Shown: one piece after another, positions 14,804 to 22,920 of the stretch
Layout: each line of letters begins with the position of its first letter
Position numbering within the stretch: the stretch's first letter is position 1
Source of the DNA: Solibacillus sp. FSL H8-0538
Lineage (GTDB): Bacteria; Bacillota; Bacilli; Bacillales_A; Planococcaceae
DNA: 64,000 nt
Direction of reading: 5' to 3'
Assembly (NCBI RefSeq): GCF_038003525.1
Contig: NZ_JBBOPI010000001.1
Location: 797,001 to 861,000, forward strand
Notes under the pieces: model-generated
Told to the model about the DNA's origin: nothing
Databases searched by the model: none
Seen by the model: only the letters and a program-made list of their open reading frames with translations
Made by a program: the position numbers and the translations under genes

Positions 14804-15334
14804 ATGACTAAATGGACAATTGATCAATCACACTCAAACATTGGCTTCTCAGTTAAACACATGATGGTATCAAAAGTTAAAGGACAATTCGATGCATATA
14901 GTGCAACAGTTGAAGCAGCTGACCTTTCGGATTTAACAGGGGCAACTATTCATTTTGATATTCAAACAGCAAGCATTAACACACGTAGCGAAGACCGTGA
15001 TAACCATTTAAAGTCAGGTGATTTCTTCGACGCAGAAAATTACCCAAGTATTAAATTCGAGTCAACAAATATTTCAAAATCAGGAGATGGCTATGCAGTT
15101 ACTGGTAACTTAACAATTAAAGATGTTATGAATGAAGTTACATTTGAAACTGAATTCAACGGTAAAGGTACAAATCCTTGGGGCCAAGAAGTGTACGGCT
15201 TTGAAGCGGAAGCTAAAATTAATCGTGAAGAATTCGGTTTAGTTTGGAACGCAGCACTAGAAACTGGTGGCGTATTAGTTGGAAAAGACATTAAAATTAG
15301 TGTGGAACTTGAATTAAATCCAGCGGCAGAGTAA
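14804..15334 (+). CDS. yceI: YceI family protein
   Basis: Lipocalin-like beta-barrel that binds polyisoprenoid or other amphiphilic ligands; the biological role is unclear. The 176-residue protein begins TKWTIDQSHSNIGFSVKHMM and shows the family blocks HFDIQTASINTRSEDRDNHL, GNLTIKDV and EFGLVWN. No signal peptide, so this form is cytosolic. AGGAGGAAATATAAA precedes the ATG. The MhqR-type palindrome immediately upstream predicts induction by quinones or other electrophiles. Closed by a terminator, so monocistronic. Confidence 0.92.
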   Translation: MTKWTIDQSHSNIGFSVKHMMVSKVKGQFDAYSATVEAADLSDLTGATIHFDIQTASINTRSEDRDNHLKSGDFFDAENYPSIKFESTNISKSGDGYAVTGNLTIKDVMNEVTFETEFNGKGTNPWGQEVYGFEAEAKINREEFGLVWNAALETGGVLVGKDIKISVELELNPAAE

Positions 15335-15350
15335 TTATTACTTTCATGCA

Positions 15351-15383
15351 AACGACAAATCTCTTACTAGATTTGTCGTTTTC
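15351..15383 (+). terminator. Terminator after yceI
   Basis: 12-bp perfect stem AACGACAAATCT / AGATTTGTCGTT, 6-base loop, short T run. Confidence 0.75.
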
Positions 15384-15455
15384 TCCATTTTTGAGGAGAA
15401 TTTTAGTTTTTCAATGTATAATAGAATAACTTATGCATTGAATGGGGGAAGAAGA

Positions 15456-16739
15456 TTGTTAGTAGATCTTAAAGTGAAAAACTGTTTGTCCTATAAAGAG
15501 GAAACAGTGTTTTCAATGGTATGTGGCGCACGCGTGCGAAAGTTAAAGGATACGCATACAATTGCCTCAACTAAAGTGAAGGTCGTTAAAAGCGCCTTTA
15601 TTTTCGGCCCAAATGGTAGTGGTAAATCGAATTTATTTGCGGCATTAAAAGTATTACGTTCTCTCTTATTTAATTTTGAAAGTTTAAATAATATTAAACA
15701 AATGAAGCTACCCTACCAGCCATTTAAGCTTGGCTCCGATTTTCAGGAACCGACTGAATTTGCTATTTCACTTATGCTTGACGGTGAGCTCTTTGAGTTT
15801 GAAGTGCGTTATGATCATGAAAAAATCGTTTATGAGCGCTTCTCCAAGGTGATGAAATCGGGCACGAAGCATTTTTTTAAGCGTACATATGATGAGAAGA
15901 CAAAGAAATATGATTATGTGACAGGGAAGAAGAGCCATGTCGAACTTATTCACTATACACGGCAAAATACGGCGTTTCTCGCGATTTTAAATGTGTTTAA
16001 TGATCCTGATGCAGCAAAGGTTTTTGATTGGTTTATGAGCAAAATTATTTTCTTAGATGAATCCAATCGTCTCTCAAGTCATCCACTCATCCGTAAGCTT
16101 GAAGAGGATGATTTTAAGCAAGAGGTCATTCAGTTGTTGAAAATTGCGGATTTTTCCATTCAAGATGTGTCAGCAAAACGTGTAGAGCGTAAGGAGAAAA
16201 ATTCTATATTACATGATTATGAGGCGCTAGATAGTGTCATTCAGGAAATGGATATTGACCTTCACTATTTATCATTTGATTCATTCGGTACACCCATTGG
16301 TACAAAGTCGATTAACTGGACGATGGATTCCAAAGGGACGATTCGTATGCTGTACCTAGCTTGTGTCATGGTGGATGCATATAATAAAGGGAAAACGATT
16401 TTTATCGATGAGTTTGATACGGCATTTCATGTATCGATTTGTGAATTTTTAATGGCAATCATGAATAGTAAACGTAACGGCAATAATCAGTTTGTCGTGA
16501 CGAGCCATGAAATTGATTTACTGGATCAGCCATTACGTCCTGACCAAATATGGTTTGTGAATAAAAGCTATAAAAATGAATCGGAGCTGTATTCATTATT
16601 TGATTTTGCAGATTTACATAAAAAACGTGCAGAAATTTCCTATGCGAAGCGTTATTTAAAAGGGGAGTTTGGTGCAACGCCCGTTATTAATGAATACTTG
16701 TCCGAGCGCTACTTAGATGAGGAGGGGCAACCACAATGA
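15456..16739 (+). CDS. AAA15-type ATPase, AbiLi/RloA-like (candidate phage defence)
   Basis: ATPase of the COG1106/AAA_15 group (RecF/SMC-like head). Walker A GPNGSGKS at residues 51-58, signature-like DSKGTIRMLY near 291, Walker B IFIDEFD at 315-321, then VTSHEIDLL. TTG at 15456 is chosen because GGGGG lies seven bases upstream and MLVDLKVKNCLSY is the usual family opening; the upstream ATG at 15414 overlaps a TATAAT box at 15417-15422. 427 residues. The last four bases overlap the start of a RloB-like gene. Such ATPase/RloB pairs include lactococcal AbiLi/AbiLii and RloAB, linked to abortive infection. Function here is inferred. Confidence 0.82.
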   Translation: MLVDLKVKNCLSYKEETVFSMVCGARVRKLKDTHTIASTKVKVVKSAFIFGPNGSGKSNLFAALKVLRSLLFNFESLNNIKQMKLPYQPFKLGSDFQEPTEFAISLMLDGELFEFEVRYDHEKIVYERFSKVMKSGTKHFFKRTYDEKTKKYDYVTGKKSHVELIHYTRQNTAFLAILNVFNDPDAAKVFDWFMSKIIFLDESNRLSSHPLIRKLEEDDFKQEVIQLLKIADFSIQDVSAKRVERKEKNSILHDYEALDSVIQEMDIDLHYLSFDSFGTPIGTKSINWTMDSKGTIRMLYLACVMVDAYNKGKTIFIDEFDTAFHVSICEFLMAIMNSKRNGNNQFVVTSHEIDLLDQPLRPDQIWFVNKSYKNESELYSLFDFADLHKKRAEISYAKRYLKGEFGATPVINEYLSERYLDEEGQPQ

Positions 16740-17311
16740 AAATGCGTGAACGAGGATCATTAGCTTTACGCAAAACGATTTTGATTTATTGTGAAGGCGA
16801 GACAGAGCGTATTTATTTTGAGCAAATGAAAATTTTAAAACGCTCCAAAATGGTCAGTGTAAAAATTAAAAATGTGAAGCGTTCTGCATTAAAGTTAGCA
16901 CAGCATGCGTATCGCGATTCAAGCTACCAACCATTTGATGAAGTATGGGTTGTGTTTGATAAAGACGATTTAACGGAAAAGCAGCTTGAGGAAGTGAACG
17001 ACTTTTGTGAACGTCACGAAATACTGATAGCCTACACAAATGAAGCATTTGAGCTATGGCTGCTTTTACACTTTGAGCAAATTGATGTAACACAAGTGTA
17101 CCCACGAGCGCTGCTTAATGAAAAAATGGGAGACTATTTAAACGTAGCGCGTTATTTCCGAAATAAGGGTAATGCAGAAGTCATTGCTCCAATTGCGCTA
17201 CGTCATGAGATAGCGATGAAAAACTGTAGTGAAATGATGGCACTACGGAATTCAGATAGCCGAGATAATCCGTACTGTAATTTGCATGAGATGATTCGTA
17301 ACGTATTTTAG
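16736..17311 (+). CDS. RloB-like protein (AbiLii-type partner)
   Basis: 191-residue RloB-domain protein, a TOPRIM-like fold suspected to be the nuclease or effector of the ATPase/RloB pair. Acidic motif CEGETERIYF (Glu20, Glu22, Glu24) at the end of the first strand, and VVFDKDD (Asp75, Asp77, Asp78) at the end of a later strand; ANEAFELW-type motif appears as TNEAFELWLLLHF. Start overlaps the ATPase stop (ATGA), so the pair is translationally coupled. No restriction-modification genes are adjacent; the pair stands alone between yceI and an unknown membrane protein gene. Confidence 0.82.
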   Translation: MKMRERGSLALRKTILIYCEGETERIYFEQMKILKRSKMVSVKIKNVKRSALKLAQHAYRDSSYQPFDEVWVVFDKDDLTEKQLEEVNDFCERHEILIAYTNEAFELWLLLHFEQIDVTQVYPRALLNEKMGDYLNVARYFRNKGNAEVIAPIALRHEIAMKNCSEMMALRNSDSRDNPYCNLHEMIRNVF

Positions 17312-17338
17312 TGCTCACATAGCGTGGGCATTTTTTTA
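17312..17338 (+). terminator. Terminator after the RloB-like gene
   Basis: Short stem TGCTCAC / GTGGGCA with TTTTTTT directly after it. Confidence 0.6.
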
Positions 17339-17830
17339 ATGTAAGCTTTCATGTTTATGGTAATACGAAGCGATGGAAGCGAGCTCTCTATAAGAAATAG
17401 TAGGTAACTGTTGTAGCGTATCGCGTGAGAAAGTTAGCGTGAGTACTTCGATATTGTCATTTCTTACAAGCATATGCCAAACGAAGGTGAAAGTGGCTAC
17501 TGCCTCTAACGTTTTAATCTGTTGAAGCATATTATAAGTATCCTTTAGTAGTGTATCCTCATCCATAAACTCGCTACTTTGCAAATGTAAAACTACATCC
17601 TGCTCCTTCTCTTGTTGCGATACTTGAAGATCGAGGATAGCATTTTCTAGTAATTGGTTGTTAGCAATTTCAGTAACTGCTACCATAGTGCCATAGCTAG
17701 GGGTTTTGTCGACAGTTGTTTGACCTATTTCCTCAGGTGTGTTCGGTTCGCTAGTAAATGTTAGGCTAATAATACCGAGGCAAATAAGTAGAATGAATAT
17801 AAATATGAATAATCTCTTAAAGTTTTTCAC
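17336..17830 (-). CDS. Membrane-anchored protein of unknown function
   Basis: Not recognised. 164 residues with one N-terminal membrane helix or signal anchor (LFIFIFILLICLGIISLTF, about residues 7-25), then a polar extracytoplasmic domain with TMVAVTEIANNQLLENAILD and a C-terminal ISYRELASIASYYHKH. No lipobox is seen. Convergent with the RloB-like gene, from which it is separated by about 25 bases, so it is probably not part of the defence pair. Confidence 0.6.
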   Translation of the reverse strand: MKNFKRLFIFIFILLICLGIISLTFTSEPNTPEEIGQTTVDKTPSYGTMVAVTEIANNQLLENAILDLQVSQQEKEQDVVLHLQSSEFMDEDTLLKDTYNMLQQIKTLEAVATFTFVWHMLVRNDNIEVLTLTFSRDTLQQLPTISYRELASIASYYHKHESLH

Positions 17831-17989
17831 GGAAGGCGTCCTCCATCTATTATGTAGATGACTTTTAATATAAATAAGAACCTCTATAATCAGTACTGTT
17901 AGTAGGTTTTATTTTTGGACTTCAGTTGTTCCGACTGAAATCGATTGTGACTAATCATTATAAGAGAAATTGCAGAAGATTTCAAATTG

Positions 17990-18026
17990 AAGGAGGTGTC
18001 TCAAATGTACTTTGAGACACCTCCTT
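17990..18026 (-). terminator. Terminator of the small minus-strand gene; stem carries AAGGAGGT
   Basis: Perfect 16-bp stem AAGGAGGTGTCTCAAA / TTTGAGACACCTCCTT with a 5-base loop, six bases after the stop codon of the small gene. One arm is an exact Shine-Dalgarno sequence. Confidence 0.75.
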
Positions 18027-18031
18027 ATGAG

Positions 18032-18187
18032 TTAAGTATGCTGTTCGTCTTGCATCGTATGTGGAGATGTTTGCTCGTCAAAGTATAAAAATGATTCATC
18101 CTCCAGTTGAAATGTTTTTTGTTCATTTAATCCAACCGATAAAGGTCCTGAAAAAATCTCTTCCCACCAAGTTTCTGTTGTAATCAT
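18032..18187 (-). CDS. Small protein, 51 residues, unknown
   Basis: Not recognised. Starts MITTETWWEEIFSGPLSVGL and is acidic, ending EQTSPHTMQDEQHT. The ATG at 18187 has GAAGGAGG eight bases upstream, better than the longer frame beginning at 18226. A strong hairpin terminator follows directly after the stop. Monocistronic and probably real. Confidence 0.6.
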   Translation of the reverse strand: MITTETWWEEIFSGPLSVGLNEQKTFQLEDESFLYFDEQTSPHTMQDEQHT

Positions 18188-18420
18188 TAATATGGCCTCC
18201 TTCGTACGATAGAAATGTAATGACATATTCGTTCATTTGGTAAAGAGGTATTTCCCTTGCGTATCCTTTTGTTAACATATAGCATTCATAACATAATTAT
18301 TACAAAAACTAATAACATATAGAAGGATTTGTGAAGGTGATTGTAGTAGTTACTACAGTAGTTAATATGTGTGAAGCACTTAAATTTATGCATCAAGTCA
18401 AAAAGAAAGGGTGAAGAAAA

Positions 18421-19809
18421 TTGAATTTTACATCTCAAAATGTAGAACAAATGATAGCTGAGCAACGATCATTTTATTTTTCACGCGCTACAAAAAATGT
18501 GGAATTTCGTAAACAACAATTGCTCAAGCTAAAGTCAGTAATAAAAAAATATGAAGCGGAAGTGATTCAAGCACTTCATTTTGATTTACGAAAAAGTGAG
18601 TTCGAAGCGTATTCAACGGAAATAGGAATGGTTTACGATAGTATTGCCTATTTTATAAAAAATATTGATGACTGGATGAAACCAGAGGTAATTAAAACGC
18701 CAATACATTTTCAGCCAGGCAAGAGTTTTATCGTCCGGGAGCCGTATGGTGTAGTATTAATAATTGGACCGTTTAATTACCCATTCCAGCTTGTAATAGA
18801 GCCATTAATTGGTGCGATTATTAGTGGTAATACAGCCATTGTTAAGCCGTCAGAGTCGTCTGTACATACGGCTGCCATTGTGAAAACGATACTTGAGGAA
18901 GCATTTAATCCGAATTATGTTCGCGTAGTAGAAGGTGAAAAAGAAGAAGTAACGGCGCTTATTCATGCGTCATTTGATTATATTTTCTTTACAGGTAGCG
19001 TTGCAGTTGGGAAGATTGTTGCACGCGCAGCTGCAGAGCGATTAACACCTGTTGCCCTAGAACTTGGCGGAAAGAGCCCGACGATTGTAGATCAAACTGC
19101 AAATTTAGAAGTAGCTGCACGAAGAATTGCCTGGGGTAAGTTTAGTAATACCGGACAAACATGCGTTGCACCGGATTATTTACTTGTACATCAAAAAGTA
19201 TATAAGGAATTTGTGAAGGCATTACAAACAACAATTCGTGAATTTTTCGGTAAGGATGTGCAGCAAAGTCCAGATTTTGGCCGCATCATCAATGTGCGTC
19301 AGTTTGACCGTTTGCAAAAGATATTGGACGCAGAACAGGCCAATATTACAATTGGTGGGACAACGGATCGAGACGATTTATATATTGCACCGACTATTAT
19401 TGAGAATGTTAGTTGGAATAGTCCTGTCATGGAGGACGAACTATTTGGACCAGTATTACCGGTTATGTCTTACGAAGAGTTGCCAGTAGCCATTCACCAA
19501 GTGCGCCAGTTACCAAAACCATTAGCTGCCTATTTCTTCTCTGAAAATGATAAGGCTATTGACTACTTCTTGCAGGAACTGCCGTTTGGTGGGGGCTGTA
19601 TAAATGACGTCATAACGCATGTTGGTAACACCCACCTTCCATTTGGTGGTGTAGGTCCTTCTGGAGTAAAGGCATATCACGGTAAAGCGAGTTTTGAAAA
19701 CTTTACACATCCAAAGTCGATTTTAAAGCGTTCATCGAAGCTTGCGAATAATTTATTATTTCCACCATATAAGCAAAAAATAAAATTAGTACGCACAATT
19801 TTAAAATAA
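18421..19809 (+). CDS. NAD(P)-dependent aldehyde dehydrogenase
   Basis: Class 3 type aldehyde dehydrogenase (YwdH/AldX-like) that oxidises medium- or long-chain aldehydes to acids. 462 residues: cofactor region IIGPFNYPFQL (115-125) and FFTGSVAVGK, general base Glu214 in LELGGKSP, catalytic Cys248 in NTGQTCVAPDY, and LPFGGVGPSG near the C-terminus. The C-terminal tail RSSKLANNLLFPPYKQKIKL resembles the membrane-associating tail of fatty-aldehyde dehydrogenases. TTG start, with AAAGGGTGAAG upstream. Monocistronic; terminator follows. Confidence 0.9.
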   Translation: MNFTSQNVEQMIAEQRSFYFSRATKNVEFRKQQLLKLKSVIKKYEAEVIQALHFDLRKSEFEAYSTEIGMVYDSIAYFIKNIDDWMKPEVIKTPIHFQPGKSFIVREPYGVVLIIGPFNYPFQLVIEPLIGAIISGNTAIVKPSESSVHTAAIVKTILEEAFNPNYVRVVEGEKEEVTALIHASFDYIFFTGSVAVGKIVARAAAERLTPVALELGGKSPTIVDQTANLEVAARRIAWGKFSNTGQTCVAPDYLLVHQKVYKEFVKALQTTIREFFGKDVQQSPDFGRIINVRQFDRLQKILDAEQANITIGGTTDRDDLYIAPTIIENVSWNSPVMEDELFGPVLPVMSYEELPVAIHQVRQLPKPLAAYFFSENDKAIDYFLQELPFGGGCINDVITHVGNTHLPFGGVGPSGVKAYHGKASFENFTHPKSILKRSSKLANNLLFPPYKQKIKLVRTILK

Positions 19810-19861
19810 AAAAGTAGTGCTTTTAGCTGAAAACGCAGATTACAAAATGATATGCAATAAT

Positions 19862-19912
19862 AGAGGCTACACCAAAAGTGTTATTCTTACTTTTGATGTA
19901 GCCTCTTTTCAA
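19862..19912 (+). terminator. Terminator after aldehyde dehydrogenase
   Basis: 18-bp stem with one mismatch, AGAGGCTACACCAAAAGT against ACTTTTGATGTAGCCTCT, then TTTTC. Confidence 0.85.
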
Positions 19913-19913
19913 A

Positions 19914-20123
19914 AAATAAGCAAGAATCACTTTTTAGTAATGTCTAGTATTCGCCCCGCACGCTCGAATTCGGGGTTTGGCCTCGGGGGAAAGTGGTGGA
20001 GCGTTTACATTCGCTTCGGGCTCTCGTCGCACAGGGACGTGCTATGGCCGAAAATGCCGCATCGACGCGGCGTTGTCGGCCAGCGCTTGTCAAATGCAAA
20101 CTGGCGCAAATACGCTTTTCTTA
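19914..20123. repeat. Dispersed intergenic repeat, long form, with extra GC-rich insert
   Basis: Starts ATAAGCAAGAATCAC after the terminator, contains TGTCTAGTATTCG, GAAAGTGGTGGAGCG, CGCTTCGGGCTC, an extra GC-rich hairpin block (GCCGAAAATGCCGC / GCGGCGTTGTCGGC) and ends ACGCTTTTCTTA. The final TTA is the complement of the TAA stop codon of the convergent kinase gene. Confidence 0.75.
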
Positions 20124-21698
20124 AATTTGAGCAATCGGGAACTTCATTACTATTTCAGTGCCGACCTTTTCCTTACTACGAATTTTAATCGTTCCATTGT
20201 GATCCTGAATTATTTTATTCGTGATCATCATGCCGAGCCCAGTTCCTTTCGTTTTTGTCGTATAAAATGGCTCGAAAATTCGGTCCAATAAATGCGGTGG
20301 GATGCCACAGCCGGAATCTGTAATACTAATATATAAATCTTTATGATTATCGATACACATTTCAAATACAATCGTGCCGTTATGTCCAATAGCTTCAATG
20401 GCGTTTTTAATCAGATTAATTAATACTTGTTTAATCTGATTTTCATTTCCGCTAATTTTTATATTAAGTGGATGTATATTGCTTATGAATTCGATTTGGC
20501 GATGCTGAAATTCATATTTGAAAAAGTCCGTAATCTCGTTTGAAATTTCGCTAATATTAATGAGGGTTGGTGTATCTAGGTGTGGGCGTGATAACACAAG
20601 AAACTCGGACATTATTAAATCGATGCGTTCAATTTCATTTTTGATTATATTTGTATAGTCTTGATATGGGGAGCAGTCATCCTCGCTAATCATTTGAAAG
20701 AATCCTGAAATTACGGTCATCGGATTACGAATTTCATGTGCTACACCTGCAGCAATTTCACCTGCAAGCTTTAATTTTTCGGATTGCATTACCAGTTTTT
20801 CATTTTCTTTAATATATGAGATATCGCGAGAAATAACTGACACCGCGACCATTTCTCCATGACGATTATAAATCGGTGATAAAGAAATAAGGGCATCAAA
20901 AAATGTGCCATCCTTCCTCATATCTTCTGTTTCAAGTAACGTAATACTTTCACCTCTAAGTAATCGAATAAAGCGTTCTTGCGCAGCGTCAGTATTCTTT
21001 GGTGGAACGAGCGGCACTGTATTGCCAAGGCATTCCGCGCGTTTCCAACCGTATAATTTTTCAAATGCAGGATTTACTTCGATAATTTTATTATTTAAGT
21101 CGAAAACGGCAATCGCATCATTCGCGTGTTCAAAAAATAACCGCAAGTATGCTTCCTTGGATAAAAGTTCTTGGACTTTTGCAATATTTTGCTTTTCAAC
21201 GCGTTGCCAGAAGTTATTAATTAAAAGTGTTTGCATCGCACCAATTATCGTAATAAATATAATTGAAAATGTAAAAACAGGCATGTAAGCTGTCAGACTT
21301 AAATTTATTTCCCATGTCAAGGCAAATACTAAAACTATCGCTGATTCAACCGTTGTAACGAGTGCTAAAATAGTATTTAGTATAGGTGATTGATAAATGG
21401 AGACAAGCAGTAAAGAGAATATGAACCAATATAAATATAAAATATAGAAGCTTTGTACAATTAGGAGTAAAATAATAATATTTAAACCGAATATTAAACA
21501 ATATTGCACGATGCGAGGATTTACCTTTAAGTAGATGAATAAACCAATGATCACGCCGAAAATAATAGAAATATACGAATTATTATTGCGGTACTCAAAA
21601 AATCCAGCTAACACAGTAATGTAATGAACCGTTTGTGCAATGATAAAAGAAGCATAAAACAGCATATTTCTTTTATATAAAATTTCTGTTTTTTGCAT
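20121..21698 (-). CDS. Membrane PAS-domain histidine kinase, sporulation-kinase type
   Basis: Orphan sensor kinase resembling KinB/KinE-type sporulation kinases that feed phosphate toward Spo0F; no response regulator is nearby. 525 residues: five or six N-terminal membrane helices (about 12-165), PAS/PAC domain (about 185-300, FFEHANDAIAVFDLNNKIIE to SVISRDIS), HisKA with His321 in GVAHEIRNPMT, and an ATPase domain with N box LINLIKNAIEAI and G boxes ITDSGCGIP and GTGLGM. The stop codon lies inside the end of a dispersed repeat. Specific partner is inferred only. Confidence 0.88.
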   Translation of the reverse strand: MQKTEILYKRNMLFYASFIIAQTVHYITVLAGFFEYRNNNSYISIIFGVIIGLFIYLKVNPRIVQYCLIFGLNIIILLLIVQSFYILYLYWFIFSLLLVSIYQSPILNTILALVTTVESAIVLVFALTWEINLSLTAYMPVFTFSIIFITIIGAMQTLLINNFWQRVEKQNIAKVQELLSKEAYLRLFFEHANDAIAVFDLNNKIIEVNPAFEKLYGWKRAECLGNTVPLVPPKNTDAAQERFIRLLRGESITLLETEDMRKDGTFFDALISLSPIYNRHGEMVAVSVISRDISYIKENEKLVMQSEKLKLAGEIAAGVAHEIRNPMTVISGFFQMISEDDCSPYQDYTNIIKNEIERIDLIMSEFLVLSRPHLDTPTLINISEISNEITDFFKYEFQHRQIEFISNIHPLNIKISGNENQIKQVLINLIKNAIEAIGHNGTIVFEMCIDNHKDLYISITDSGCGIPPHLLDRIFEPFYTTKTKGTGLGMMITNKIIQDHNGTIKIRSKEKVGTEIVMKFPIAQI

Positions 21699-21775
21699 GG
21701 TGCACCCCTAGTCTTATTGATATTTACATAATACATGATTTAACAGTGTCGATAAATGCCGAATTTTGATATGAT

Positions 21776-21842
21776 GAACTGAACTGAACTGAACTGAACT
21801 GAACTGAACTGAACTGAACTGAACTGAACTGAACTGAACTGA
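21776..21842. repeat. Pentanucleotide tandem repeat (GAACT) x 13
   Basis: Thirteen perfect GAACT units plus GA, from 21776 to 21842, ending directly at the GGGGG ribosome site of the M42 peptidase gene and starting right after a TATGAT box. No interruptions. Confidence 0.95.
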
Positions 21843-21854
21843 GGGGGCTTAGTG

Positions 21855-22916
21855 ATGAAGTCATTATGGAATGAATACGAGACACTTGAGTTGCTAAAGC
21901 AATTAATCTCTATAGCAAGTCCATCTGGATTTACAACGGATATTATGAATGAAATTGGTGCCTTTTTAAAAAGCAATGGTATTGATTATAAAAAAACAAA
22001 TAAAGGTGCGATTATTGCATCCTTTAAAGGCGGAAATGATGAGCAACACCGTTTATTAACCGCACATACAGATACATTAGGTGCGATGGTTAAAGAAATT
22101 AAGCCGAGTGGGCGACTTCGCTTAGTGATGATAGGCGGCTTTAACTGGAATGCAGTAGAAGGTGAATATTGTACAATTCATACTGCAAATGGCAAAAAAA
22201 TTCGGGGCACAATTTTAATGCACGAAACAACCGTTCATGTTTACAAGGGGGCAGGTGAGCTGAAGCGAGATGAAAATCATATAGAAGTTCGCATTGATGA
22301 AAAAGCAATTACTGCAGAAGATATACGTGCGTTCGGAATAGAGGTTGGGGATTTTGTATCATTTGATCCGCGCTTTGAAGTAACGGAGTCCGGTTTTGTG
22401 AAATCGCGCCATTTAGATGATAAAGCAAGTACAGCGTTATTATTGCAATTGATGAAGGGTTTAAAAGAACAAGCAACCTTGCTACCGTACACAACGCATT
22501 TCTACATTTCAAATAATGAAGAAATCGGCTACGGTGGGAATTCCAATATTCCAGAGCAAGTTGTAGAATATATCGCAGTGGATATGGGGGCTATTGGAGA
22601 CGGACAAGCATCGGATGAGTACACGGTATCCATTTGTGCGAAAGATTCTAGTGGACCGTATCATTACGAGTTAACGCGTCAATTAGTTAGGTTAGCAAAA
22701 ACATCTGGTATTGATTTTAAATTAGATATTTACCCGTATTATGGTTCAGATGCATCAGCTGCGATTCGTGCGGGCGTTGATGTGCGCCATGCATTATTTG
22801 GACCGGGCATTGAATCATCACATGCTTATGAACGTACGCATGTGGATTCTTTAAAGGCAACAGCGGAATTATTAGTTGCTTACATTATTTCGCCTATGAT
22901 TGAAATGGAGGATTAA
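21855..22916 (+). CDS. M42 family metallopeptidase (glutamyl aminopeptidase/endoglucanase M)
   Basis: Cytosolic dinuclear-zinc aminopeptidase that trims short peptides, usually a large tetrahedral assembly. Metal ligands can be read: His in LLTAHTDTLG, Asp in RHLDDKAS, Glu pair in SNNEEIGYGG, Asp in AVDMGAIGDG, and the C-terminal His in ESSHAYERTH. ATG at 21855 is chosen (GAGGGGG seven bases upstream) over GTG at 21852. 353 residues. The GAACT repeat lies in its leader, so expression could vary with repeat number. murE follows after 4 bases, its ribosome site inside this gene. Confidence 0.9.
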   Translation: MKSLWNEYETLELLKQLISIASPSGFTTDIMNEIGAFLKSNGIDYKKTNKGAIIASFKGGNDEQHRLLTAHTDTLGAMVKEIKPSGRLRLVMIGGFNWNAVEGEYCTIHTANGKKIRGTILMHETTVHVYKGAGELKRDENHIEVRIDEKAITAEDIRAFGIEVGDFVSFDPRFEVTESGFVKSRHLDDKASTALLLQLMKGLKEQATLLPYTTHFYISNNEEIGYGGNSNIPEQVVEYIAVDMGAIGDGQASDEYTVSICAKDSSGPYHYELTRQLVRLAKTSGIDFKLDIYPYYGSDASAAIRAGVDVRHALFGPGIESSHAYERTHVDSLKATAELLVAYIISPMIEMED

Positions 22917-22920
22917 TTTT

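Noticed and set aside
19817-20291. Two plus-strand frames of 104-123 residues downstream of the aldehyde dehydrogenase
   Set aside because: They translate a terminator, a dispersed repeat and the antisense of the kinase 3' end.
21776-21842. CRISPR-like array
   Set aside because: Five-base units with no spacers; a simple tandem repeat. No CRISPR array or cas gene was seen in the window.
21740-21976. Minus-strand frame with repeated SVQFS units
   Set aside because: Translation of the GAACT tandem repeat; it overlaps the start of the M42 peptidase gene and has no ribosome site.
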